A stretch of DNA of 64,000 nucleotides from Paenibacillus qinlingensis (GCF_013204845.1 NZ_JABMKY010000020.1:1-64000), one strand, 5' to 3'; positions 1 to 8,800 are shown, counted from the stretch's first letter. The notes: a model not told the origin generated them from the letters alone. Program-made: numbers and translations.

Positions 1-50
1 ACCGTCTGTTGTTTAAATTCATCATTATACCTTTGCCGCTGTTCACCCAA
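1..50 (-). CDS. IS3-family transposase OrfA, 5' end only
   Basis: The minus strand reads a TTG start at 50-48 with an AGGAGGTG ribosome site at 64-57, six bases upstream. The 17 codons in the window give LGEQRQRYNDEFKQQTV. This RY(N/S)xEFKxQTV pattern is typical of the helix-turn-helix OrfA protein of IS3-family elements, which binds the element's ends and is joined to OrfB by frameshifting. The rest lies outside the window, so completeness is unknown. Recognition of the family from this short stretch is fairly secure; the exact IS is not. Confidence 0.72.
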   Translation of the reverse strand, partial: MGEQRQRYNDEFKQQT

Positions 51-120
51 AATGAACACCTCCTGATAAGATTATTATCCTCATCTCCTAACGAGGTGTC
101 TACTTTTTATTCTAGTTTCA
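1..120 (-). mobile_element. End of an IS3-family insertion sequence
   Basis: The transposase start at 50 is preceded on the minus strand by a 70-bp leader. I place the outer end of the element near 119-120, where the minus strand reads TTGAAACTAGA; IS3-family ends usually begin with TG. The dispersed repeat copy A starts immediately at 121, which supports this junction. The boundary is inferred; the other end is outside the window. Confidence 0.55.
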
Positions 121-299
121 AGAAAGTGCTTACCTGTCTGGCAAACAGCTGGTTTGCTTGCATAAGCAAGCTAGGAGTGCTTATTGCTCTCGTATCCTTC
201 CGAAATGCTTAGAAAGACAGGAGATAAGCACATAAGGAGGGCTTATCGGGTGTCATACACCTGACTTAGCAAGAATAAGCAAGCCTAGAGTGCTTATTT
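121..299 (+). repeat. ~180-bp direct repeat, copy A
   Basis: This segment is clearly related to 1173-1352 in the same orientation. The first ~65 bases are nearly identical (both begin AGAAAGTGCTTACCT and share TAAGCAAGCTAGGAGTGC), and the later part diverges but keeps the repeated GCTTA/TAAGC words and the GTGCTTATTT ending. Inverted GTGCTTAT and ATAAGCAC words inside could fold in RNA or ssDNA. Homology starts exactly at the IS end. No convincing gene lies in 51-441. Confidence 0.8.
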
Positions 300-441
300 C
301 ATCCAGAATGTTTTTGCCACCTCTTAAAAATGATTAATATTGTGAGGAAGCTTGTAGGAACGGATTCGGTGGGTACCTGAAGAAGGTATTAATTTCTCTA
401 ACTGCACAAGTCTACGGAGGAGTTTACCTGCATGGTTTCTA

Positions 442-987
442 CTAATGTGCAGTTAATCGGAGATGGTTTTGGGAAGAAGAGGGTCGTTGGATTGGCCAGC
501 GATCCTGGCTGAGAATTTCTCTCTCTTCTAATGTTAAGTGATGGCTAGACTGTTGCTCTCCAAACCAGCTGCCCATCATTTGGAGGATTAATTGCTGGCA
601 ACGACGCGGTTTTTCTTTGATTTCATCATAAGAGAACCGGAGTATCTTCCACCCATCAAGTACGAGGTGGTTTTGGCGCGTTAACTGGTCTGCAAACTGC
701 CAACGATTCAAATCCGTATGATGTGCTTTATAACCATCAATTTCGATACAGACCAAATGTATCCCACGCATATAGGCGAAATCCAAATATCGAACGCCAT
801 CTTTAAAGTCTGAAATGGGGTATTCGGCATGTAGGAAATCAAATCGACCAACTGCCGGCCACCAAATCAGCTCAAGAAACATTTTCTCCGCATGACCATG
901 CCCCTCCTGAAGACGTCTTAATGCTTCACCATTCCTTCCTTGTAACTGAAATTGTATGAATTCCTCATAAAATTTGTTAAATGACAT
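442..987 (-). CDS. DUF559-type endonuclease-domain protein
   Basis: A 181-residue protein with an AGGAGG site seven bases before the ATG at 987. The centre has the pattern YLDFAYMRG...CIEIDGYKAHH (about residues 68-90), followed by DGWKILRFSYDEI (about 111-123). This matches the DUF559/Vsr-like PD-(D/E)xK nuclease fold, where the Asp and Glu bind metal and the GW-x-ILRF strand packs beside them. The family is known for stand-alone predicted DNA nucleases, often of unknown role. The ~80 N-terminal residues and the polar C-terminus are not recognised. The gene is isolated, lies between two direct repeats, and has a terminator-like hairpin in its leader. Nuclease activity is inferred from the motif only. 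Confidence 0.7.
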   Translation of the reverse strand: MSFNKFYEEFIQFQLQGRNGEALRRLQEGHGHAEKMFLELIWWPAVGRFDFLHAEYPISDFKDGVRYLDFAYMRGIHLVCIEIDGYKAHHTDLNRWQFADQLTRQNHLVLDGWKILRFSYDEIKEKPRRCQQLILQMMGSWFGEQQSSHHLTLEEREILSQDRWPIQRPSSSQNHLRLTAH

Positions 988-1172
988 TTAAATGCCTCCT
1001 GTTCATAGAATAGAAAAACCGCCCATCTCCTGTTGGAGAGGGCGGTCTGTGTGCTTCACGACCATAGAAACTATTCCTCTGCATTTTACATGAGTGCCTG
1101 CTAGTATGACAAGTCATTATTCGTAAATTGCTGCCAGTATCATACTGGGAGTACATTGGTGAATAAGGCAAT
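988..1172. other. Intergenic leader region with a 7-1-7 palindrome
   Basis: There is no credible gene here. A perfect palindrome CCAGTAT-c-ATACTGG lies at 1134-1148 and could be an operator or a leader hairpin on the nuclease transcript. The short reading frame across 977-1171 has no family resemblance and no ribosome site. Confidence 0.5.
1014..1046 (-). terminator. Terminator-like hairpin in the leader of the nuclease gene
   Basis: ACCGCCC (1018-1024) pairs with GGGCGGT (1040-1046), with an inner CTCC/GGAG pair. On the minus strand it is followed by a T run, so it would stop transcription moving toward the nuclease gene, 27 bases before its start codon. It is either the end of the upstream AraC transcript or a leader attenuator. 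Confidence 0.7.
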
Positions 1173-1352
1173 AGAAAGTGCTTACCTATCTGGCAAACAG
1201 CGAGTTAGCTTGTATAAGCAAGCTAGGAGTGCTTATTGCTCCGCATATACTACGGGAATGCTTCGAAAGACTGTGAATAAGCATAAACGGAGGTCTTATA
1301 CGTTGAAATTCCCCCGTCGTATTGAGAATAGGCAAGATTAGTGTGCTTATTT
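1173..1352 (+). repeat. ~180-bp direct repeat, copy B
   Basis: Partner of 121-299, same orientation. Together the two copies bracket the nuclease gene in a ~1.2-kb segment. It contains the same GTGCTTA...TAAGCA word arrangement and ends GTGCTTATTT. Confidence 0.8.
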
Positions 1353-1371
1353 AACCTCTACTTACATGTCA

Positions 1372-2241
1372 TCATGCTGAATACTGTTTGCGGAACCTTA
1401 ACGGCGAGATGCCTGCTGCTGCTTTGAAGCAATTGGAGAAGTAAGGCGCGTTGAGAAACCCAATATGTTCAGCAATTCGTGCAATAGACCACTCTGTTTT
1501 AATGAGCAACAGCTTCGCCTGTTCAATTCGATAGTCGTGCAAATAGGCCATTGGCGTGCAGTTATAGATTTCTTTCATACATCTGACGATATAGTTGGGA
1601 TGGAAATGAAATTCTTCGGCGAGTGAGCTATTCGTCACATCGGATTGATAATGTTGGCGTAAATATGCTTCGACTTTGTCGGCGAGTAACAGGGCAGGTG
1701 ATGCATCGTTACGTGATTGTCCTGCATCTAAGAGACGAAGGAGTTCCATGAAAAGCTGCTGTTCACTCCAATATGTCTCTGAACGATGATGAACTGAGTC
1801 CGACAACAGTTTGCGGAGATGTCGCTCGGCAAGCGCAAACTCCGGTGGTGCGCTATACTGCGGGATGCGAATCCGATACGGATTTTCCCAAGATTTGCGA
1901 ACTTGCTGCGAGTAAACAGTCCCTAGATCTCCATCAGTCGTTTGCTGCCAGACACCATGAAAGTCGAAATGAATCCAAAAGAAGACAGTCTCTGTGTCAC
2001 AGCCTTTGACGGGATAATGGTAGCGATCAGGCAGCAGTAATAAGGTTTGCCCCTCCGCAACTTCCCACTCTTTATCATCTTCGCCCATATATAGAGTCCC
2101 CTTGGTCACCCAAAGAAGATCAAATACGCCTAAATTACGTCGGCTTGGATGCATTTCTCCTGGAAGATAGGTGGATAGGCCAATCATGAGGTAATAGGGC
2201 AGCGGTGGTAGTTCCATCCAGATATGACCAAGTTCACTCAC
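1372..2241 (-). CDS. AraC-family regulator with N-terminal cupin
   Basis: A 289-residue protein from a GTG start at 2241, with GGGAGGG just upstream. Residues ~25-110 form a cupin-like sugar-sensing domain (EWEVAEGQTLLLLPDRYHYP, then FFWIHFDFHG). Residues ~190-287 hold two helix-turn-helix units: VTNSSLAEEFHFHPNYIVRC and SIARIAEHIGFLNAPYFSNC, then a GISPLRFRKQY ending. This is the standard layout of AraC regulators of carbohydrate genes. It is divergent from the GH127 gene at 2386 with a 144-bp shared promoter region, so it probably activates that gene. The effector sugar cannot be read from sequence. Confidence 0.9.
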   Translation of the reverse strand: MSELGHIWMELPPLPYYLMIGLSTYLPGEMHPSRRNLGVFDLLWVTKGTLYMGEDDKEWEVAEGQTLLLLPDRYHYPVKGCDTETVFFWIHFDFHGVWQQTTDGDLGTVYSQQVRKSWENPYRIRIPQYSAPPEFALAERHLRKLLSDSVHHRSETYWSEQQLFMELLRLLDAGQSRNDASPALLLADKVEAYLRQHYQSDVTNSSLAEEFHFHPNYIVRCMKEIYNCTPMAYLHDYRIEQAKLLLIKTEWSIARIAEHIGFLNAPYFSNCFKAAAGISPLRFRKQYSA

Positions 2242-2385
2242 CGTTTTCCCTCCCTTATGAAGTGTTGAATTTTATAAAAAATAAGTTGATATTATTCGTA
2301 GTTCCTCTTTATTTATAAGGATAAACTGTTAGTAGTTGATAATCAAATGTTATATAAAATTGGATGACAAGAGGAGATTCTACAT

Positions 2386-4368
2386 ATGGTGAACTTCACG
2401 AGTACACAGGCTGTCAACAACAAGGTACGCATACATGATTCTTTTTGGGATCCATTTATGGAGCTTGTACGAGGGACGGTTATTCCGTATCAATGGGATG
2501 CTTTGAATGATGCGATTGCGGATGCTGAGCCTAGTTATGCCAGTCGCAATTTCCGGATTGCAGCAGGGCTCGAAGAAGGGGAGTTTGGCGGGTTTCTTTT
2601 TCAGGATAGCGACCTTGCGAAGTGGCTCGAAGCAGTTGGCTACTCTCTGGCGAATACGCCGGATCCTACGTTGGAACAAACAGCGGATGAGGTCATTGAA
2701 CTCATTGCCAAAGCACAGCATGAGAATGGTTACTTAAACACGTATTTTACGATCAAAAAGCCAGGTCAGGCATGGACGAATTTGTATGAAGCTCATGAAT
2801 TATATTGTGCGGGTCACATGATGGAGGCGGCTGTTGCTTATTATAATGCGACGGGAAAAAGAAAATTGTTAGATGTCATGTGCAAATTCGCTGACTATAT
2901 TGAAACGATTTTCGGTCGTGAGCCTGGACAAATTCGGGGCTATGATGGACATCAAGAAATCGAGCTAGCACTTGTTAAGCTTGCTCAAGCTACAGGGGAA
3001 GAACGCTATGTGAAGTTGGCGCAATTCTTTATCGATGAGCGAGGCACAGTACCAAACTTTTTAGTGGAAGAATGCAAAGAAAGAGAAGGTTACAGCTATT
3101 GGACAGAAAAGAAGCAACCCATTCCGACAGTTGCGCAACTGGCGTACAATCAAGCACATAAACCGGTTCGCGAGCAGGAAGTGGCTATTGGCCATTCGGT
3201 GCGTGCTGTTTATATGTATACAGCTATGGCTGATCTTGCCAGATTGACGGGAGATCAAGATTTGCTAACGGCTTGCCGCCGTTTATGGGATAACACAACT
3301 AAGAAGCAGATGTACATCACAGGTGGCATAGGCTCAACACATCACGGTGAAGCATTCACGTTCGATTATGATATGCCCAACGATTCGGTTTACGCCGAAA
3401 CATGTGCGTCAATCGGCCTCATCTTCTTTGCTCAACGTATGCTGCAGCTAGAAGCGAAGAGTGAATATGCGGATGTCATGGAACGTGCGCTGTTCAACAA
3501 TGTCATTGGCAGCATGTCACAGGACGGCAAGCATTATTTCTATGTGAATCCACTTGAGGTTTGGCCGAAAGCATCGGAATTCAATCCAGGTCGTCATCAT
3601 GTCAAAGCAGAACGGCAGAAGTGGTTTGGCTGCTCATGCTGTCCTCCGAATGTGGCACGCTTGCTTAGTTCATTAAACAGCTATATCTACACGTCATCCA
3701 CAGTGCAAAATACGATCTACACACATCTATTTATCGGCAGCGAAGCTCACTTTGAGCTTGCCGTTGGCGAAGTCGCCCTTACCCAGAAGTCTAGGCTTCC
3801 CTGGGAAGGTTATGTCAGCATTGAGCTAACTTTGACTCCACAAGATATGTTTACACTAGCGCTGCGCATCCCATCCTGGAGCTATGGTGGGGCTGTCATG
3901 AAAATCAATGGTGTGCCGACAGCTTATGAAACGGTGAATGGGTATGCACTAGTTGAGAGGCAATGGGAGCAAGGGGATCTAGTGGAGTGGGAGCTTGAGG
4001 TCGAGGCTCAGTTGACTATCGCCCATCCAGAGATCCGCGCTAATGCAGGCAAAGTTGCCATTGAACGAGGACCTCTCGTGTATTGTCTGGAAGAAGTGGA
4101 CAATGGCACACCGCTAGCTTCCGTTTCCATTGATGTGATGCAGAAGCTGCAAGTGAATTTCGAAGCAAGCTTGTTGGGTGGTGCTGTCGTGATTGCGGCG
4201 GAAGGCCATGCCAATGAGTCCGCTTCATGGTTGGAGGATATGCCGTACCGTCCATTCACACAGCAGAAGGTTTCAGAGCGAGTGAAGCTGAAGGCGGTGC
4301 CGTATTATCTCTGGGGTAATCGAGGCGTAGGCGAGATGACAGTTTGGATTCGCAAGGGCAGCGTGTAA
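2386..4368 (+). CDS. GH127 beta-L-arabinofuranosidase
   Basis: A 660-residue cytoplasmic protein without a signal peptide; ATG at 2386 follows an AGGAG site. It belongs to the GH127 (former DUF1680) family, which releases beta-L-arabinofuranose from plant hydroxyproline-linked arabinosides. The catalytic zinc-thiolate site is visible: E322 (putative acid/base), E338 and C340 in YAETC, and the cluster C416-S-C418-C419-PPN. In the characterised HypBA1 these are E322, E338, C340, C415, C417 and C418, so spacing is almost the same. An (alpha/alpha)6 barrel fills roughly residues 20-430 and beta domains follow. A terminator sits at 4387-4418. Since family members vary, the exact linkage is inferred. 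Confidence 0.92.
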   Translation: MVNFTSTQAVNNKVRIHDSFWDPFMELVRGTVIPYQWDALNDAIADAEPSYASRNFRIAAGLEEGEFGGFLFQDSDLAKWLEAVGYSLANTPDPTLEQTADEVIELIAKAQHENGYLNTYFTIKKPGQAWTNLYEAHELYCAGHMMEAAVAYYNATGKRKLLDVMCKFADYIETIFGREPGQIRGYDGHQEIELALVKLAQATGEERYVKLAQFFIDERGTVPNFLVEECKEREGYSYWTEKKQPIPTVAQLAYNQAHKPVREQEVAIGHSVRAVYMYTAMADLARLTGDQDLLTACRRLWDNTTKKQMYITGGIGSTHHGEAFTFDYDMPNDSVYAETCASIGLIFFAQRMLQLEAKSEYADVMERALFNNVIGSMSQDGKHYFYVNPLEVWPKASEFNPGRHHVKAERQKWFGCSCCPPNVARLLSSLNSYIYTSSTVQNTIYTHLFIGSEAHFELAVGEVALTQKSRLPWEGYVSIELTLTPQDMFTLALRIPSWSYGGAVMKINGVPTAYETVNGYALVERQWEQGDLVEWELEVEAQLTIAHPEIRANAGKVAIERGPLVYCLEEVDNGTPLASVSIDVMQKLQVNFEASLLGGAVVIAAEGHANESASWLEDMPYRPFTQQKVSERVKLKAVPYYLWGNRGVGEMTVWIRKGSV

Positions 4369-4386
4369 ACCCTTGTGAATGGTGTG

Positions 4387-4418
4387 AGTCCTTCGGGTAT
4401 GATTCCGAAGGGCTTTTT
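4387..4418 (+). terminator. Intrinsic terminator after GH127
   Basis: AGTCCTTCGG pairs with CCGAAGGGCT and is followed by TTTTT, 18 bases after the stop codon. It separates the GH127 transcript from the LacI/GH38 genes. Confidence 0.85.
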
Positions 4419-4469
4419 ACTGCATGAGCGCAAGAGGATATGACGGCCAAACATTATATTTACATCGGT

Positions 4470-4485
4470 TATAACACGTGTTATA
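4470..4485. promoter_or_regulatory. Palindromic operator upstream of the LacI gene
   Basis: TATAACACGTGTTATA is a perfect 16-bp palindrome, 24 bp before the proposed TTG start of the LacI gene. An identical copy lies at 5570-5585. Even-length palindromes with a central CG are the usual form of LacI-family operators, so it is probably the autoregulatory site. Confidence 0.85.
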
Positions 4486-4508
4486 TTTTGTGTAGAGGTG
4501 CTTTTAAT

Positions 4509-5531
4509 TTGTCTATGAAAAGAGTAACAAGCTTCGATGTAGCTAAGCGTGCAGGTGTTTCACGCAGTGTCGTGTCGGCTGTTCTTAACGATACACCAGG
4601 CATAGGTGTTAGTCAGGAGAAGCGGGAAGCGGTGCTTGAAGCGATCCGCGAGCTGAACTATCATGTCGATGCAAGGGCAAGCGGTATGAAGACAGGAAAG
4701 AGCTTCTGCATCGCCGCATTCGGAAATACACGTAATCCGCTGTTTCTACAGGTACTTGAAGGTATTCAACGAGCATGTACAGAGTATGGCTATCATATTC
4801 TGCTCAGCGGGGACCCGAATATGGACATAAGCAAGCTTGCTGATCTTTATTTGCAGCGGAGAATTGACGGTATTATTTCGTTGGATTCCGTAAATGCGGT
4901 GGATGAGAGCTGGGCTCAGGTGCAGAAAGATTCCGGTATTCCATTCGTTTCAATTGAAGGCTTTGCCGAAGAGTCAGAAGTTGTTTCTATTCTGGTTAAT
5001 TACAAGCAAAGTGTGGTTCAGGCTTTAACGCATATGAATGAACGAGTGGGTATTCAACCAATCTATGTCATTTTCAGAAATGAGGATGATATCGAAAATT
5101 GGGCAGAACGTGACCGAAGAGAAGCCTACTTAACCTGGTGCGAGCAACATGCGAGGAATCCCCGTGTCCGGGTTATTACGATAGGCGACGAACACGCAAT
5201 CATGGAGTTGCTGCAGGAGATATCGACAGATAAGCATGGTGGTGTCCCTTCAGTATTAGTCAACTGGTCAGTCGGTGTCCCTCTGATGTATCGGAAAGCG
5301 TACGAACTGCGACTACGAATCGGAGAAGATATCTTTCTCATGAGCGCAGATAATACGAAACGAAATAATCAAGCCATGCTCCCGATCTTGTCGGTGATGG
5401 ACATCCCTTATGTTCGTATGGGGGAAATGGCGGTCCATGCTTTGAATGAGCAAATGAATCAAGCTAAGGCGCCATCCATAGCTAACAAACTATGGGTCGA
5501 AGCAGAGCTTCAGCCTGGTGAAAGCAGTTAA
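4509..5531 (+). CDS. LacI-family transcriptional repressor
   Basis: I choose the TTG at 4509 because GAGGTG ends eight bases upstream; ATG at 4515 is the alternative. The longer reading frame from 4440 would run through the operator and is unlikely. From the ATG, residues 1-60 are the classic LacI helix-turn-helix and hinge (VTSFDVAKRAGVSRSVVSAVLN, then LEAIRELNYHVDARASGMKTG). The remainder is a periplasmic-binding-protein-like effector domain (SFCIAAFGNTRNPLFLQVLEG; FLMSADNTKRN; LSVMDIPYVRMGEMAVHAL). It lies between GH127 and GH38 with its palindrome before itself and before GH38, so it should repress both itself and the mannosidase. The inducer is unknown, possibly a mannoside. Confidence 0.93.
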   Translation: MSMKRVTSFDVAKRAGVSRSVVSAVLNDTPGIGVSQEKREAVLEAIRELNYHVDARASGMKTGKSFCIAAFGNTRNPLFLQVLEGIQRACTEYGYHILLSGDPNMDISKLADLYLQRRIDGIISLDSVNAVDESWAQVQKDSGIPFVSIEGFAEESEVVSILVNYKQSVVQALTHMNERVGIQPIYVIFRNEDDIENWAERDRREAYLTWCEQHARNPRVRVITIGDEHAIMELLQEISTDKHGGVPSVLVNWSVGVPLMYRKAYELRLRIGEDIFLMSADNTKRNNQAMLPILSVMDIPYVRMGEMAVHALNEQMNQAKAPSIANKLWVEAELQPGESS

Positions 5532-5569
5532 CGAATGATCTGCTGTCGTCAGGTTTTTTTTAAGAGTTA

Positions 5570-5585
5570 TATAACACGTGTTATA
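5570..5585. promoter_or_regulatory. Palindromic operator upstream of the GH38 gene
   Basis: An identical copy of the 16-bp palindrome TATAACACGTGTTATA found at 4470-4485, ending 20 bp before the GH38 start codon. A protein bound here would cover the promoter or the start of the transcript. Confidence 0.87.
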
Positions 5586-5605
5586 AGAAGAAGGAGAGAG
5601 CCCAT

Positions 5606-8600
5606 ATGTTCTGGACATTAGACAAATTAAGCAAAAGATTAAGTGAATTAGCTGGTTATCGCTATCGCGAGAGTCAAGCCATTCGGACATTCAGCTTCCA
5701 AGTGGATGAGCAGAAGGAAAATGGCATACGTACGCCAATTTCGGACCAATGGAGCGAAATAGCAGTAGGAGATCGTTGGCAGGGACGTGACCGCTATGTG
5801 TGGCTCAAGCAAAAAGTAACGATTCCTGCTGAATGGAAGGGACAGACGACGCTCGGTTTATTCGATTTTGGGAAAACGGGCTCGGGAAACAATTCCGGAT
5901 TTGAATCCTTGCTTTTTGTGGATGGTCAGCCTTTTCAAGGTGTCGATTCGAATCATACGGAGGTATTTTTCCCAGAGGAGCTAGTTGGCTCAGAGGTTGA
6001 ACTGCTATTTCGGCTTTGGTCAGGTCTGGAAGGCGGAGGTGTACCGACGGATCAAGTCCATGAGCTGCGCAGAGCAGAGATTGCCGTATTAGATGAAGCG
6101 ACGGATGACTTGTACTACACGGGTCGAGCGATTCTGGAGACGGTTAAGCTGCTTAGCGAAAACCAGGTAGAACGTCAGGAACTGCTCAAGGCAATTGACC
6201 GCGCTTTCTTGAAGCTCGATTGGTCCCGTCCTGGTTCGGAGATGTTCTATGCATCTATACGTGAGGCACAGACTTTCCTCGCAGGTGAAGCAGCCGTATG
6301 GGAGAAACGTCATGCGGTCACTGTGCGCTGTATCGGGCATACCCATATTGATGTCGCATGGTTATGGCGATTGACACATACACGGGAGAAGTCGGCAAGA
6401 TCCTTTTCAACGGTCCTACGTCTGATGGAGAAATATCCAGAGTATGTGTTTCTTCAAACGCAACCACAGCTATACGAATACATCAAGACCGACTATCCGG
6501 ACATCTATGAGCAAATGAAGAAACGGATCGCAGAAGGGCGCTGGGAAGCAGGCGGCGCGATGTGGCTGGAAGCAGATTGCAATCTGACGAGCGGGGAATC
6601 CTTGGTTCGACAGCTGCTCTACGGAACCCAATTCCTGCGCAATGAATTCGGTGTGGAATGCAAATATTTGTGGCTACCTGATGTATTTGGCTATAGTTGG
6701 GCCTTACCGCAAATTCTACAAAAGTCAGGTATTGATACGTTTATGACAACCAAAATCAGCTGGAACCAATACAATCGCATGCCGCACGATACGTTTCAGT
6801 GGCGAGGGATGGATGGTACAGAGGTACTCACACATTTCGTTACAACACCAGAAGTGCCAGGTTCTAAGGTATGGTGGTATACGTATAATGGCGCGGTTGA
6901 GCCATTTTCGGTCAAAGGCATTTGGGATACCTATCGGGATAAAGAAGTAAATCAAGAGTTGCTGCTATCGTACGGCTATGGGGATGGTGGCGGCGGAGTG
7001 AATCGGGATATGTTAGAAATGAGACGCCGTTTGGAACACATGCCAGGTTTGCCGAAGGTCGTTACGGGCAGAGTGGATGATTATTTTGACAAGCTACAAG
7101 AGACCGTGGAAGCGACAGATAGCTATGTGCATACATGGGATGGGGAGTTATATCTTGAGTACCACCGTGGAACTTACACCAGTCAGGCCTATACCAAACG
7201 GATGAATCGCAAATTAGAGCTTCTGTACCGCGAAGCGGAATGGCTGCAAGTTTTGCAAGCCGTTGTGGGATCGAATTGGCGCCAATATCCAAGTCAGGAT
7301 CTGTATGAAGGTTGGAAAATCGTACTGCGCAATCAGTTTCATGACATTATTCCAGGTTCGTCCATCCCTGAGGTGTATGAAGATTCGCGGATTGAATATG
7401 AGGAGGCCGAGCGGATTGGTAGGGCCGCTATTCTTGGAGCAACCGAAGCACTTATTTTAACATCAAATACGGCTAGGAAATCGTTTACGGTATGGAATAG
7501 CGCTTCTTTTGCCAGAGAAGAACTGGTGATTATCCCTGTAGATGAGGTAGGAGCGGAAGGGCAATGGCTGGATGCAGCTGGGCAGATCCTATCCGCGCAG
7601 CTACAAGAGGAGCAGTGGTTAGTGCTTGTGTCGCAAGTACCGTCACTCGGATTTTGCACCGTTGCTTTCCAAGAAGCAGCAGCGCTGGAGAGCGCAACTA
7701 GCTTTGAAACCGCTTCGATCGCTCAAGGTATTTCGACTCCTTTCTATGACATACGTTGGAATGAAGCCGGTCAATTACTCAGCATTTGGGATAAGGCGAG
7801 TGAGCGAGAGGTTCTGGCTGAAGGCGAATGCGGCAATGTGCTACAGGTGTTTGAGGATAAGCCGAAGGACTATGAGGCGTGGGATATTGATATTTTTTAT
7901 CAGGAAAAAATGCGAGAAGTGACGGAGTTGAAATCCGTAAGCCTGGCGGAAAATGGGCCACTTCGGGCCGTGGTGCTATTCGAATGGTCCTATATGGACT
8001 CGAAGATAATACAGGAAATGATCGTATATGCCAACAGCAGGCGGATTGATTTCGCTACGGAAGCAGATTGGCAAGAACGCCAACAACTGCTCAAAGTTGC
8101 ATTCCCTGTGTCTGTACGTTCTACGGAAGCTACGTATGATATTCAATTCGGCAATGTGAAACGGCCTACACACTGGAACACAAGCTGGGATTATGCGCGT
8201 TTTGAAAGTGTCGGTCATCAATGGGTCGATTTATCTGAGCGCGGGTACGGGGTTAGTTTGCTAAATGATTGCAAGTACGGACACGACATCAAGGATCATA
8301 CGATTCGTCTATCGCTGATTAAATCAGCCACTTATCCAGATCCGTTAGCCGATAAAGGTGCTCATCAATTTACGTATGCATTGCTGCCGCATGAAGGGGA
8401 TTGGGTAACGGGTGAGACGGTGAAAGAAGCTTGGGCACTTAATAATCCTCTGCACGTTTCTATGGGTCGCACATCGGTGGATTCGCACTCATTGTTCCGT
8501 CTTTCCTCGGAGCAGGTACTTGTGGATTCGGTTAAAAAAGCGGAAGACAGCGACGCATTAATCGTTCGTCTCCACGAATTTACGGGATCACGTCACAGCG

Positions 8601-8743
8601 TCTCCCTCACAAGTGATTATGCCGTGAAGACGTGGCAGGAATGTGATCTTATGGAGAGACCTATAGGCGAAGTGATTCAAGGTGATACAATAGAGTTGTT
8701 TATTAAACCCTATGACATTCGTACGTTTAAGGTAACAGTGTAA
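5606..8743 (+). CDS. GH38 alpha-mannosidase
   Basis: A 1045-residue cytoplasmic enzyme; AAGGAGAG lies ten bases before the ATG. It hydrolyses terminal alpha-mannose residues by a retaining, metal-dependent mechanism. Family landmarks: GHTHIDVAWLW with the metal ligands H247 and D249, WLPDVFGY with D359 as expected nucleophile and metal ligand, and QFHDIIPGSS with H579 as the last metal ligand. An N-terminal beta domain (1-230) precedes the catalytic barrel, then a three-helix bundle and C-terminal beta domains (about 620-1045). Length is usual for bacterial GH38. The operator just upstream ties it to the adjacent LacI repressor. The natural glycan is not evident. Confidence 0.95.
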   Translation: MFWTLDKLSKRLSELAGYRYRESQAIRTFSFQVDEQKENGIRTPISDQWSEIAVGDRWQGRDRYVWLKQKVTIPAEWKGQTTLGLFDFGKTGSGNNSGFESLLFVDGQPFQGVDSNHTEVFFPEELVGSEVELLFRLWSGLEGGGVPTDQVHELRRAEIAVLDEATDDLYYTGRAILETVKLLSENQVERQELLKAIDRAFLKLDWSRPGSEMFYASIREAQTFLAGEAAVWEKRHAVTVRCIGHTHIDVAWLWRLTHTREKSARSFSTVLRLMEKYPEYVFLQTQPQLYEYIKTDYPDIYEQMKKRIAEGRWEAGGAMWLEADCNLTSGESLVRQLLYGTQFLRNEFGVECKYLWLPDVFGYSWALPQILQKSGIDTFMTTKISWNQYNRMPHDTFQWRGMDGTEVLTHFVTTPEVPGSKVWWYTYNGAVEPFSVKGIWDTYRDKEVNQELLLSYGYGDGGGGVNRDMLEMRRRLEHMPGLPKVVTGRVDDYFDKLQETVEATDSYVHTWDGELYLEYHRGTYTSQAYTKRMNRKLELLYREAEWLQVLQAVVGSNWRQYPSQDLYEGWKIVLRNQFHDIIPGSSIPEVYEDSRIEYEEAERIGRAAILGATEALILTSNTARKSFTVWNSASFAREELVIIPVDEVGAEGQWLDAAGQILSAQLQEEQWLVLVSQVPSLGFCTVAFQEAAALESATSFETASIAQGISTPFYDIRWNEAGQLLSIWDKASEREVLAEGECGNVLQVFEDKPKDYEAWDIDIFYQEKMREVTELKSVSLAENGPLRAVVLFEWSYMDSKIIQEMIVYANSRRIDFATEADWQERQQLLKVAFPVSVRSTEATYDIQFGNVKRPTHWNTSWDYARFESVGHQWVDLSERGYGVSLLNDCKYGHDIKDHTIRLSLIKSATYPDPLADKGAHQFTYALLPHEGDWVTGETVKEAWALNNPLHVSMGRTSVDSHSLFRLSSEQVLVDSVKKAEDSDALIVRLHEFTGSRHSVSLTSDYAVKTWQECDLMERPIGEVIQGDTIELFIKPYDIRTFKVTV

Positions 8744-8750
8744 ACTTGGC

Positions 8751-8800
8751 AAAGGGCAGTCCAGAAAGTAGATGGATCTACTTTTAGGACTGCCTTTTAA
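8751..8800 (+). terminator. Intrinsic terminator after GH38
   Basis: A nested stem: AAAGGGCAGTCC with GGACTGCCTTTT, enclosing a second perfect stem AAAGTAGAT/ATCTACTTT. It begins eight bases after the stop codon. Confidence 0.88.

Noticed and set aside
9-212. Plus-strand 67-codon open frame
   Set aside because: It runs across the IS end and the repeat on the strand opposite the transposase; no ribosome site or family similarity.
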